Assembly: GCA_003279685.1 (NCBI GenBank)
Contig: QCHA01000002.1
Span: 80,303 to 144,302, forward strand
From: Pelagibacteraceae bacterium AG-390-L03
GTDB lineage: Bacteria; Pseudomonadota; Alphaproteobacteria; Pelagibacterales; Pelagibacteraceae
Direction of reading: 5' to 3'
DNA length: 64,000 nucleotides
The notes under the pieces are model-generated. The model had not been told where the DNA came from, did not search any database, and was given only the letters and a program-made list of their open reading frames with translations. This document shows positions 1-9,321 of this stretch, in pieces (the first letter of the stretch is position 1; the number at the start of each line of letters is the position of its first letter). Both the position numbers and the translations under genes were made by a program.

Positions 1-508
1 CTAGCAATCTTCTTTCTCCACCAGATAAAACTTTTGCAGGTTGTGTTCTTCTATTTCTTAATCTTTCATATTTTGCAAAAATCTTTTCAGCTTCTTCATA
101 AGATTCGTCTGTTTTATCTTTGATATATCCACCCATTAATAAATTTTCTTCAACTGTCATGTCGGGAAAAACAGAATTATCTTGAAGAATATAAGCTATC
201 CCTACTGATTTTAATTTTTCAGCTGGTGATAAATTTGTAATTTCTTTTCCTTCTATTTCTATTTGACCTGAAAAAATATTTGTAAATCCATAAATAGAAT
301 GAAGTATTGTAGATTTACCAGCTCCATTAGGGCCAATTAAACATAACGATTGAGCTTTATTTACAAACAAATCAAAGTTATGCAAAATTTCCATTTTACC
401 GTATCCTGCATTTAAACCTTTAATAGTTAAATGAATTTCATCTGGAGATAATTTTTTTAAATCATCTGCTGTTGGAGCTTTTCCTAATACTTCATATTGG
501 TTTGACAT
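1..508 (-). CDS. livF: Branched-chain amino acid-type ABC transporter ATP-binding protein (LivF-like), 3' end truncated by window edge
   Basis: Minus-strand reading from ATG at 506-508 gives MSNQYEVLGKAPTADD...LCLIGPNGAGKST (Walker A)...LSGGERRLL (signature); open to window edge; overlaps the stop of the next gene (TAATG). Confidence 0.9.
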   Translation of the reverse strand, partial: MSNQYEVLGKAPTADDLKKLSPDEIHLTIKGLNAGYGKMEILHNFDLFVNKAQSLCLIGPNGAGKSTILHSIYGFTNIFSGQIEIEGKEITNLSPAEKLKSVGIAYILQDNSVFPDMTVEENLLMGGYIKDKTDESYEEAEKIFAKYERLRNRRTQPAKVLSGGERRLL

Positions 509-1248
509 TATTGAGCTCCTAAATACGCATCTATAACACGTTTATCATTTTTAATTTCATCTGGAGAACCATTTGCTAGCATCTTTCCATGAGCTAGACA
601 GAAAATATCTTCAGCTAATTGCATAATCACCCTCATATTATGCTCGATAACTAGCAGAGTGATTCCAAAATCTTGGTTAACTTTGATTAATCTATCAATA
701 ATCCCGTTAATCAATGTAGGGTTAATTCCTGCTGTAGGCTCATCCAATAGTAGCATCTCGGGTTCATTCATTAAAGCCATAGCAAGCTCTAATAATTTTT
801 GCTGCCCAAAAGATAAGTCTCCTGCTCTTAACTTTCTTTTTTGATATAAACCTACAAAATTTAATAAATTTTCTGCTCTTTCATTAAGCTCTTTAGGAAT
901 TTTTGAAAATATAGTCATTATATTTGCATCACTATCTTTATGGCTAATAAGCATGTTTTCTACACAGTTTAGCTTGCCGTAAATTCGAGTTTGTTGAAAT
1001 GTTCTTAATAAACCAAGTTTTGCTATAATGGGGACAGGTAACTCTGATACTTCTTTACCATTAAATTTGATAGAACCATTATCTATTGGATATGTTCCAA
1101 CAATAGAATTAAATAATGTAGTTTTTCCTGATCCATTTGGGCCAATCAAACCTACAATTTTGCCTTTTTCAACATTCATTGAAATATCAACATTAGCTTT
1201 TACACCACCAAATGATTTGCTTACGTTGCTTACTTCTAAAATACTCAT
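508..1248 (-). CDS. livG: Branched-chain amino acid-type ABC transporter ATP-binding protein (LivG-like)
   Basis: Walker A GPNGSGKT, LSFGQQKLLELAMAL signature, LLLDEPTAGINP; adjacent livF/M/H. Confidence 0.93.
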   Translation of the reverse strand: MSILEVSNVSKSFGGVKANVDISMNVEKGKIVGLIGPNGSGKTTLFNSIVGTYPIDNGSIKFNGKEVSELPVPIIAKLGLLRTFQQTRIYGKLNCVENMLISHKDSDANIMTIFSKIPKELNERAENLLNFVGLYQKRKLRAGDLSFGQQKLLELAMALMNEPEMLLLDEPTAGINPTLINGIIDRLIKVNQDFGITLLVIEHNMRVIMQLAEDIFCLAHGKMLANGSPDEIKNDKRVIDAYLGAQ

Positions 1249-2297
1249 TTAAGTTCTACCTGTGCTTTTCGATCTGCTTCATCTACAACTTCCCCAAATC
1301 TTTCTGGATATTTTTCTCTCAACCAACCCATAATTCCCTCAGGGAAATATATTACAATTACAACAATTAAAACTCCAAGAGCTACGTACTGCCAGCCCAA
1401 GAAGAATGTCCAAAAGCCTTCTTTAAAAATATGAAATATGGTTGCTCCAATAACTGGTCCCCATAAAGTTCCTTTACCACCTAAAATTGCCATTAAAACC
1501 ATGAACACTCCCATCTCTCTTCCATCGAATGCAACATCGGTTGAGTCAATGTAACCAACTAATCCTCCCATGATTCCTCCAGCTAAACCACAAAAGAAAG
1601 CTGATATCATCCAACCAATGATTTTGTATTTCATAGTTTGAATTCCCATAGCTTCCGCTTTATCTTCGTTATCTCTTATTGCATTCAAGATTAATTTGAA
1701 TCGAGTAGAGTAAATTGATTTAACGGATATAAAAGTTAGTACTAAAACTAAAAAGCTTAAAAAATAAAAAAACTCTCCTCGTGCTTCTAAATCTCCAACT
1801 TCTGGGAATGGAGGAGTTGTAAAGCCTTGACCAGCTCCTATAATTTCTATTCCACCCGAAATCTCTCCTGCCGCAACTCCTAAACCTAAAGTGCAAATTG
1901 CAAAATAGTGACCTCTTAATCCTAGAATTGCATATCCAATTAAACCGGCAACTATTGTTGGGACTATTGCAGCAACTACAAGTCCATATGCCATACCTTG
2001 GAAAAATTGACTTGGAGTATGTACGAAAGTTTTTTCTCCACCACTTTCAGTCCATTCAGCTAAAGGGAAAAACATGCCAACTTGAACTGAAGCACATAAA
2101 TACATTCCAAGACCATAGAATAGAATATTACCAAACGTATTATAACCCATTTCACCACCTTGAATATTCCAAGTCAAAGCTAGTACAATAAGTATACAAA
2201 GAATAGATAACTGAACCTTAAAGGCAGGTAATACAAATGGTGCAACTACTCCAAAGATTAATATTGCAGCGTATAAAATAATATTTTTATTTATCAT
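1245..2297 (-). CDS. livM: Branched-chain amino acid-type ABC transporter permease (LivM-like)
   Basis: LivM-family motifs (GLRGHYFAICTLG, AIRDNEDKAEAMGI); operon position. Confidence 0.93.
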   Translation of the reverse strand: MINKNIILYAAILIFGVVAPFVLPAFKVQLSILCILIVLALTWNIQGGEMGYNTFGNILFYGLGMYLCASVQVGMFFPLAEWTESGGEKTFVHTPSQFFQGMAYGLVVAAIVPTIVAGLIGYAILGLRGHYFAICTLGLGVAAGEISGGIEIIGAGQGFTTPPFPEVGDLEARGEFFYFLSFLVLVLTFISVKSIYSTRFKLILNAIRDNEDKAEAMGIQTMKYKIIGWMISAFFCGLAGGIMGGLVGYIDSTDVAFDGREMGVFMVLMAILGGKGTLWGPVIGATIFHIFKEGFWTFFLGWQYVALGVLIVVIVIYFPEGIMGWLREKYPERFGEVVDEADRKAQVELK

Positions 2298-3187
2298 TTT
2301 AGGTACTCTCTTTTTTTGGAAAGTTTAAATCTTCTGTAAACTAAAATTAAAACTAACAACATGAAAACAGAGCCAATTCTGAATTCTGTTCCAAGAATAT
2401 AATCTGCGAATTCTTCAAATACCCCTAGACCCATACCTGAAACTGCAACACCAGGTAAATTTCCTAATCCAGCAATAATAACAATCATGAAAGATCTTAT
2501 TGTATATGGTAGCCCCATATAAGGATGAATTGTAAATGTAATAGCAACTAATGCTCCAGCTACACCACAAAGTGCAGCATTTATACCAAATGTAGCTGCA
2601 TAAACTTTTTCAGTATCAACACCTAAAATTTTTGCTGCTCTAGCATTTTGTGCTGTTGCTCTAATTGCACGACCTAACTTTGATTTTCTCATGTAAATAA
2701 CAAGACCTATAGCAAAAATAATACTTATGATTGCTGCAAATATTTTTGAATTTGGTAATGTCACTGAATTATTAAACAACATTGTTGTTCCAAATTCAGA
2801 ATTTGCAAGAACAACATCTGCACCAAAAGCAAAGTTCATTAATTGCATGAAAAGTATACTTATTCCAAACGTAGCTAGTATCGATATGAATAAATCTCTA
2901 TCTACAACTTTATTGATGACTAATTTATAAAGACCTACACCTACAAAATACATTATAGCAGGTGCTACTATAACTCCTAGCGCTGGATGTATTCCTGATA
3001 GATACATAAAATAAGTAATATAACCTCCAAGAATTACTAAATCTCCTTGAGCTATATTAATTATATTCATTACTCCCCATTGAAGAGCCATTCCATATGC
3101 AATAAGTGCAAATAAAATTCCAAGTAATATTCCATCTAATGATGCTTGAACCATTAATATTGGTACTTGAAATATAAGTAGATCCAT
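2294..3187 (-). CDS. livH: Branched-chain amino acid-type ABC transporter permease (LivH-like)
   Basis: LivH-family motifs (ALQWGVMNIINIAQGDLVILGGY, RAIRATAQNARAAKILGVD). Confidence 0.93.
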   Translation of the reverse strand: MDLLIFQVPILMVQASLDGILLGILFALIAYGMALQWGVMNIINIAQGDLVILGGYITYFMYLSGIHPALGVIVAPAIMYFVGVGLYKLVINKVVDRDLFISILATFGISILFMQLMNFAFGADVVLANSEFGTTMLFNNSVTLPNSKIFAAIISIIFAIGLVIYMRKSKLGRAIRATAQNARAAKILGVDTEKVYAATFGINAALCGVAGALVAITFTIHPYMGLPYTIRSFMIVIIAGLGNLPGVAVSGMGLGVFEEFADYILGTEFRIGSVFMLLVLILVYRRFKLSKKREYLK

Positions 3188-3212
3188 AATTTTTTATTGA
3201 GACTTTCTATAT

Positions 3213-3243
3213 AAAAATGCCCCCTATTACTAGGGAGCATTTT
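3213..3243 (-). terminator. Intercistronic hairpin between SBP gene and livH (terminator/attenuator-like)
   Basis: Minus-strand AAAATGCTCCC-TAGTAATA-GGGGGCATTTT(T): 11-bp stem with one U.G wobble, ending in U-rich tract. Confidence 0.7.
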
Positions 3244-3255
3244 ACAAATTAGATA

Positions 3256-4491
3256 TTATCTTTGAGACCAAGAAGGAATCGGGTGTATTAACTCAGCTGA
3301 GGCCCATTTAGTAGGAGCTACAACTTTGTTTTCACATTTATCCCCATCACACATAACTTGGAATAACACCATCGGCTTATCAACATTCTGACCACCTTCT
3401 GCAAATTTTATGTTTCCATAAAAAGTTTGCATGTTGGTATCAGCAAGTGCATCTCTTACTTTAACTTTATCAAAAGAGTTTGCTCTTTCAAATGCATCTT
3501 TAAAAACCAATAAAGCTGCTGAAGACTCAGCTGCTTGATAAGGAGGTGCATAACCGAACTCTTTAGTAAAGTCAGCATCATAAGTCATACCGTCTTTAAA
3601 AAAGTTATCTTTATAAGTTAAAGTTTTATGCCATTGTGAAGCACATAATGCATACTGAGAATTTTTACCATGTTGTTTTGATAATTTCGCAGCATCACAG
3701 TGAGTCATTGCAAGCATTGGTACGTCAACTTTCATTTCAGCAATTTGTCTAATTGCTGTCAAAGCACCTTTAGTATGACCAGAAACTACTAGAACATCTG
3801 GTTTAACGGCTTTAACTTTTGCTAAAGTTGCTGCCATGTCATTTAGTTCTTTTGGAAGTTTGTCGTCAATTACTTTTTTAGATCCAGTTCTTTTGATTGC
3901 ATCTAAAACACCTAATCTTACATCTTGAGAAAAAGCATCTTGTTCAAATGCCATTGCAACAGATACCGGTTTACCATTATTTTTCTCAACAGCTAAATCG
4001 ATAGCTACATCAAGATATAAATTTGCTGGTGCAAGCACTGCAAAAAGATATTTGTAACCTTTAGTGAACAAAGATCTTGAAGCACCGTTTGCTTCAACCA
4101 TTGGTACACCATACTTTTCAGTTACAGGAGCTATTGCTTTAGTCAATCCTGAGCTGTATGGCCCAAGCATAAACTCAACTCCATCTTGTTTGATTAATCT
4201 TTCTGCAAGTTGCGCTGCTCTTTTTGGGTTTGACTCATCATCATAATAAATGATTTCAAACTTATAAGTTTTTCCACCAACCTTAACACCACCCATGCTA
4301 TTAATTCTATCAACGGCCATATTGTAACCGTTTTGAGTATGAACACCATTAGAAGAGTATTTACCAGTTAGTGAAATAGCAGATCCTAAAACTATCTTGT
4401 CACCTACAACTTTTGCAAAAGATGTAACTGATGAAGATAATAAAATTGCCAATGCAGAAACAAAACTTAAGATAATTTTATTTAATTTCAT
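3256..4491 (-). CDS. ABC transporter substrate-binding protein, LivK/peripla_BP_6 type
   Basis: Signal peptide MKLNKIILSFVSALAILLSSSVTSFA; IVLGSAISLTGKYSSNG; first gene of liv operon. Confidence 0.92.
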   Translation of the reverse strand: MKLNKIILSFVSALAILLSSSVTSFAKVVGDKIVLGSAISLTGKYSSNGVHTQNGYNMAVDRINSMGGVKVGGKTYKFEIIYYDDESNPKRAAQLAERLIKQDGVEFMLGPYSSGLTKAIAPVTEKYGVPMVEANGASRSLFTKGYKYLFAVLAPANLYLDVAIDLAVEKNNGKPVSVAMAFEQDAFSQDVRLGVLDAIKRTGSKKVIDDKLPKELNDMAATLAKVKAVKPDVLVVSGHTKGALTAIRQIAEMKVDVPMLAMTHCDAAKLSKQHGKNSQYALCASQWHKTLTYKDNFFKDGMTYDADFTKEFGYAPPYQAAESSAALLVFKDAFERANSFDKVKVRDALADTNMQTFYGNIKFAEGGQNVDKPMVLFQVMCDGDKCENKVVAPTKWASAELIHPIPSWSQR

Positions 4492-4581
4492 TTTATTTCC
4501 TCTGGTTATTAATTAATTAATGAATGATTAAATAAAGAAATTGACCTTAATGCAAGAGGCAATAAGAACCACGTATTTATG

Positions 4582-5196
4582 TTAATATTGCTGAGTTATA
4601 ACTATTATCAATGCAATTATTAGTAAAACGCACGCTGAAATTGTATTAATAACTTTAGGGTTTGCTTTAATCCAAACAATTAGTTTTCTTGCAAGCACCG
4701 CGTAAGCAATTAAGGATAAAAAATCTAAAACAACATAAGTTGTGATCAAAATAAAAAATTGAGCAATATAATTTGTACTAAAATCGATAAATTGGGGAAA
4801 TATTAATGGAAAAAACATCCATGCCTTTGGACTTGTGCCTGCAACTAAAAAACCATCTCTATAAAAAGAAAATAAACTTTTTGATAAAACGTTATCTGAA
4901 TTTATATCTTTTGGTTTTGATTTATAAAGATCATAAGAAAGATATAAAATATAAGTTACTCCAACCCATTTAAAAATATTTAAAAAATTTGGATTATCGA
5001 CAAAAAAAGATCCAATTACAAAAATTACTAAGGTCGCCTGTATAAAATTTGCTGTCACATCTCCTAATGCTGTCCAGATACATTTTTGAATTCCATAATT
5101 CATAGAATAAGAAATAATTACAATTCTAGGTGTACCTGGGGTGATGAATAGAAATAAAATTATTTGTAAAAATAAAAAGTAATTTAGGGGGTACAT
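4582..5196 (-). CDS. LysE/RhtB-family amino acid exporter
   Basis: ITPGTPRIVIISYSMNYGIQKCIWTALGDVTANFIQ N-terminal LysE-like pattern; multiple TM segments. Confidence 0.8.
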   Translation of the reverse strand: MYPLNYFLFLQIILFLFITPGTPRIVIISYSMNYGIQKCIWTALGDVTANFIQATLVIFVIGSFFVDNPNFLNIFKWVGVTYILYLSYDLYKSKPKDINSDNVLSKSLFSFYRDGFLVAGTSPKAWMFFPLIFPQFIDFSTNYIAQFFILITTYVVLDFLSLIAYAVLARKLIVWIKANPKVINTISACVLLIIALIIVITQQY

Positions 5197-5316
5197 TTTA
5201 TAGAAGATAGTCCAAAAAAACCGGGAGCTAAAGATGGCTAAGATGGACTATCAGATACATTAATATCATGCTCTAAAAAAAATGCATTAATCTTTTTTTT
5301 CAAATATAAAGGATTT

Positions 5317-5613
5317 ATGAAAAAAAAAGGTCACACCCCTATCACGAGAGTTAAAAATCCTGAACCAGAGGTTAATGACCCAGATTGGGTTATTTGGGCT
5401 GCCTGGGCAGATAGGATTACCTTTGAAGAGATAGAAAAAAAAACAGGTAAAACAGAATCTGAAGTAATTAAGATTATGAGAAGATCTGTAAAACCTTCTT
5501 CATTTAGATTATGGAGAAAAAGAGTTAATCAAAAAAGTATAAAACATAGAAAAAAATTTGAATATTCTAGAAAAGAAATAACTAGTAAATTGAAAAAGAA
5601 TGATTATTTATAA
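5317..5613 (+). CDS. TIGR03643/DUF2805 family protein
   Basis: WVIWAAWADRITFEEIEKKTGKTESEVIKIMRRSVKPSSFRLWRKRV matches family pattern from memory. Confidence 0.8.
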   Translation: MKKKGHTPITRVKNPEPEVNDPDWVIWAAWADRITFEEIEKKTGKTESEVIKIMRRSVKPSSFRLWRKRVNQKSIKHRKKFEYSRKEITSKLKKNDYL

Positions 5614-5616
5614 TAT

Positions 5617-5871
5617 ATGAAATCGGTAACAATTTATACAGGTCCTCTTTGCAATTATTGTGATGCAGCAAAAAGATTACTAGCTAGAAATAATATTGAA
5701 TATAAAGAAATTAATATTGCTACAGTTGATGGTGCAATGGATGAAATGATTAAAAAAGCTAATGGTAAAAGAACCATTCCTCAAATTTTTTTTGATGATA
5801 AACACATTGGTGGTTACGATGAAACACGAGAGCTTGAAAAGTCTGATAAGTTAAAAGACCTTCTTAAATAA
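5617..5871 (+). CDS. grxC: Glutaredoxin (GrxC-type)
   Basis: CNYC active site, TIPQIFFDDKHIGGYDE. Confidence 0.92.
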   Translation: MKSVTIYTGPLCNYCDAAKRLLARNNIEYKEINIATVDGAMDEMIKKANGKRTIPQIFFDDKHIGGYDETRELEKSDKLKDLLK

Positions 5872-5891
5872 AAAAATATTAATTAAATACC

Positions 5892-6758
5892 TTAATTTGC
5901 AGTCATTATTGCCTGGAAAGGTCCACTACCAATAAATAATTTGTTACTACCACCATTAACAAGGTGCATTCCCTCACCTACATTAAATTTCATACTTAAA
6001 GAGGTAGTGTCTGCAGTAACAACTACTGGATTTGCAAATGACACTAAACCCTCAAGTTTATCAACCTCACCTGTAGTTGAAGCTCTATGACCATTAGTGT
6101 CAACTAAATATCCATTAATTGCTGCTGTAGTTCCATTAATATTTTCAACTTCAGCTTTTGATTTAAAATCTTCTTCTGCTCCATCGAATGTTGCTAGAGT
6201 TTCAACAAATTTTCCTGCAGTTATTGCACTTGAACCACAAACAGAACTATTGGTATGAGTGCTGCCTTTTGCATGTGTTCCTGAACCAGCTACAGTTCCA
6301 CAAAAAACTCCTGTGCCACCTGTCATTCCAGTCATTGATGCAGCAAGCTCTCCTGACCAAGTTAAACCAAAAGTATTATCCATAAAAGCATATCCATGAG
6401 TATAAGTTCCGGTTGGAGGTCTTGTATAAGTTCCATCTAAAACTATATCTGCTCCTTGGGTTACAGACGCAGTTGCTCCACTTGAACTGTTAAAAACTTG
6501 TGAACATGGAGTTAAAACAACTGCCGAAGATGTGGTAGCTTCTGTTGGAGAACTTGTACACAAATATAACTTATAAATTACTACTTCATAAAGAGCTGGA
6601 GTTTCATCACATCCGTCATCAATAAAATCAGCACCATCACCACTTTCCTTTGCCACAACTCCATCAGTAACTGTGCATGCCTCTGCTTGTTTGGAATTTA
6701 CCATCTCAAAAACAAAGATTATAGATAAAATTAGAAATAAATATTTAGCATATTTCAT
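5892..6758 (-). CDS. Secreted Ser/Thr/Gly-rich protein with several Cys, unknown function
   Basis: N-terminal hydrophobic signal; ATG directly abuts the stop of the upstream barrel gene with AGGAGG SD in the preceding coding sequence. Confidence 0.75.
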   Translation of the reverse strand: MKYAKYLFLILSIIFVFEMVNSKQAEACTVTDGVVAKESGDGADFIDDGCDETPALYEVVIYKLYLCTSSPTEATTSSAVVLTPCSQVFNSSSGATASVTQGADIVLDGTYTRPPTGTYTHGYAFMDNTFGLTWSGELAASMTGMTGGTGVFCGTVAGSGTHAKGSTHTNSSVCGSSAITAGKFVETLATFDGAEEDFKSKAEVENINGTTAAINGYLVDTNGHRASTTGEVDKLEGLVSFANPVVVTADTTSLSMKFNVGEGMHLVNGGSNKLFIGSGPFQAIMTAN

Positions 6759-7607
6759 TTAAAATCCTCCTGCTTTAACAGAGAAATCCTTTGATTTAAT
6801 AATTAGATTTTCTCTTCTCACTTTTTCGTATTTTTTATCTTTCATTGAAACTCTTTCAAAAGCTTCGTCACTTACTAAACTTATATTAGGGTTAATTTTA
6901 GTTAAATTAAATGTTAAGTTTAAAAACCATTGGTCTTCATAACTATTATTACCATAGTCTTTAAAACCAACTTCAACATTCATTCCAGAATTTGGAATAC
7001 CAATTTTCGATGAATATTCTATTCCTTCAAAGTCTGATCCACCTGGAATTTCATATTCAAATAATTTAGTATAAATCTTTGCAGTTGGCATATAAGGAAT
7101 GTGAGCTCCAACTTCTAAATCATACCCATCTGCAACCTCTTCTTTAATACTATTTTTTCCAGTTACTTGGTTAGATATAGCAAAATAGTGATTGGTATTT
7201 AATTCTAAGATAGAAGATTTAATTTCAGCTCCAATACTTGCTCTTTGGTGATCGTAATCTAACTCATGATCATAAAATGCATTTAACCCAAACAAAAAAC
7301 TTTCATCATCACTCAGCATTCTTTTTCCAAAACCTAAGTTTAAAGTTTCTCTATCTCCATCATGGGTAAATAATGACCCTTGAAAAAAAGTTAAACTATC
7401 ATCGCTATCGTTTAATGGTTTAAACGTTAAAATTCCTATTTCTGGTTTATTGCCTTCCTTAGACTTAATGGAAAAATCAGTATCTTTAAAATTACTATCA
7501 AGTAAACTTTCTATTGAACTAAAAAAATTATCTTTTAATTTAGAAGTATCAGCACTTGAAGTTGAAAATACTAAAGCAGTAAACAAAATTATAAAATATC
7601 TTTTCAC
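6759..7607 (-). CDS. Standalone inverse-autotransporter-type beta-barrel (intimin/invasin N-terminal domain-like)
   Basis: Signal peptide; LNLGFGKRML...FLFGLNAFYDHELDYDHQRASIGAEIKSSILELNTNHYFAIS and C-terminal YEKVRRENLIIK typical of the inverse autotransporter barrel; ORF ends where a passenger would begin. Confidence 0.75.
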   Translation of the reverse strand: MKRYFIILFTALVFSTSSADTSKLKDNFFSSIESLLDSNFKDTDFSIKSKEGNKPEIGILTFKPLNDSDDSLTFFQGSLFTHDGDRETLNLGFGKRMLSDDESFLFGLNAFYDHELDYDHQRASIGAEIKSSILELNTNHYFAISNQVTGKNSIKEEVADGYDLEVGAHIPYMPTAKIYTKLFEYEIPGGSDFEGIEYSSKIGIPNSGMNVEVGFKDYGNNSYEDQWFLNLTFNLTKINPNISLVSDEAFERVSMKDKKYEKVRRENLIIKSKDFSVKAGGF

Positions 7608-7699
7608 AACTAAACTCTTAATTAAATATAAAACCTATCAAATATTAGATTATTTTAAATCAATAAAATTAATTAGAAAAACTTGTATTTTAGTAATAA

Positions 7700-8938
7700 T
7701 TAATCAATATTATCTAGGGATAGTTGTTTTTTTGCTATAGAATTTAAATTCTCTAATTTCATTCTACCTTTATAATTAATTTCATAATCTTCTGGCGCAA
7801 AATCAGGTGGGCTCTTACCTTCTAAAAATTTTTTTGATTGTTTTAAAGTATAATCAAGATTTTTTTTACAGTATGGAGTTGCACCAACGTAAACAACATT
7901 AGAATATTTTTTTCCTAAATGTTTATCCTCAACAGCATGAACGATATCTGGATGCCACCAAATTGTATCTCCTGGTTTCATTTTTGGAATTGAAACTAAA
8001 CCTTTTAAAAGTAATTCATGATAATCTTTGTTTACTGACAAAGCTTTGCCAAGTTTTGAACCACATAATTCATTTTTAGGAACATCATCAAGTAAAGCCC
8101 TAGTTAAAATATAAGCCATCCCTTTTGCAATCGGAATTAACTGTAAGGTGCCATCATTAGGACCTTGTTCAGTTAAAGCAGTCCAACCTTGAAAAGTTCT
8201 AAAGACATGCGCAACTGCGGGAGACTCAAATTCAATTACTTTATCCCTATACTTTGCATCAAAAGGATCATAATTTCTAAAGTTATCTGAAAAGATATCT
8301 TTATAAATTTTTTGATAAGAACTATCTGTCCATCTTTCAACTGATCCTGCATCACAATGGGGAGATAAGCCTAATGTATCATCACCTGGCTCTCTTCTTC
8401 TTACTCTGTCAGCATAAGATAATTCTCTATTAGGATCAAAAACCTTATATTCATCATTTTCATATACCCAAAGATTATTAAGCCATTTTTTAACTTTTGC
8501 CATTTGCTCAGAATGTCTAATTTCTATTTGTGTTTTAGACCAATACAATCCAAAAATCTGAGGTTTTCCAGATTTAAGGTCGCTGAAGTATTTATCTAAA
8601 TCAGATTTCTTCTTTTGATCAGTGTAATAATCATTGATATTTATATAATCTTCTAATTCTTTATTTAGAATATTTATTATTTGAGCATTAAATACATTCC
8701 TAACAATTACACATCCTCTATGTTTTATTTTTTTAATTAATTCTTCATTATTACCCTCAATACTATCAAAATTTATTTCAGGAATTATTGGTTGGTTTAA
8801 ATCTTTAGATCTTTTAATTTTTGCAATTTCAATATCTATATAGCTTTTGATATTATTAAAATTCTGAATGTAGTCTTTTGATTTTTTTCTTAATATCTTT
8901 TTGGCAAACTTAATTTGATTATCGATATCATCAAACAT
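7700..8938 (-). CDS. DUF1479 family protein, putative Fe(II)/2-oxoglutarate-type oxygenase
   Basis: RGCVIVRNVF, FGLYWSKTQIEIRHSEQM, LSPHCDAGSVERW (HxD-like), WWHPDIVHAVE. Confidence 0.8.
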   Translation of the reverse strand: MFDDIDNQIKFAKKILRKKSKDYIQNFNNIKSYIDIEIAKIKRSKDLNQPIIPEINFDSIEGNNEELIKKIKHRGCVIVRNVFNAQIINILNKELEDYININDYYTDQKKKSDLDKYFSDLKSGKPQIFGLYWSKTQIEIRHSEQMAKVKKWLNNLWVYENDEYKVFDPNRELSYADRVRRREPGDDTLGLSPHCDAGSVERWTDSSYQKIYKDIFSDNFRNYDPFDAKYRDKVIEFESPAVAHVFRTFQGWTALTEQGPNDGTLQLIPIAKGMAYILTRALLDDVPKNELCGSKLGKALSVNKDYHELLLKGLVSIPKMKPGDTIWWHPDIVHAVEDKHLGKKYSNVVYVGATPYCKKNLDYTLKQSKKFLEGKSPPDFAPEDYEINYKGRMKLENLNSIAKKQLSLDNID

Positions 8939-8943
8939 TTTTA

Positions 8944-9318
8944 CTAGCTTTTAGGTTTAAAAACCAAACACACTCCATTATTACAATATCTTTTACCAGT
9001 TGGGTTTGGTCCATCTTCAAATATATGTCCGTGATGTCCACCACATTTTTTACAATGATATTCTGTTCTTGCATAACCTAGATGATGATCAGTTTTAGTT
9101 TCAAATACATCGGGAAGAGATTGATAAAAAGATGGCCAACCTGAACCACTTTCATATTTAGTATTTGAGTCAAATAATTCTTCTCCACAATTAGCACAAT
9201 GAAAACTTCCTTCTCTTTTTTCATGATTTAACTCACTTGTGCCTGCCATTTCTGTGCCCTCTTCAAACAAAACTGATTTTTGTTCTTCAGTTAGATTGGG
9301 ATTAATTTTTTTAGTCAT
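8944..9318 (-). CDS. msrB: Peptide-methionine (R)-S-oxide reductase
   Basis: [46 protein letters not shown]. Confidence 0.96.
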   Translation of the reverse strand: MTKKINPNLTEEQKSVLFEEGTEMAGTSELNHEKREGSFHCANCGEELFDSNTKYESGSGWPSFYQSLPDVFETKTDHHLGYARTEYHCKKCGGHHGHIFEDGPNPTGKRYCNNGVCLVFKPKS

Positions 9319-9321
9319 AAT

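Noticed and set aside
1898-2191. 97-aa + strand ORF antisense to livM (and similar antisense ORFs, e.g. 57521-57916, 50891-51295, 35971-36297)
   Set aside because: Fully antisense to well-supported conserved genes; expected by chance in AT-rich sequence with biased codon usage.
7450-7740. 96-aa + strand ORF
   Set aside because: Antisense to the barrel gene start and AT-rich intergenic sequence; no recognisable domain.
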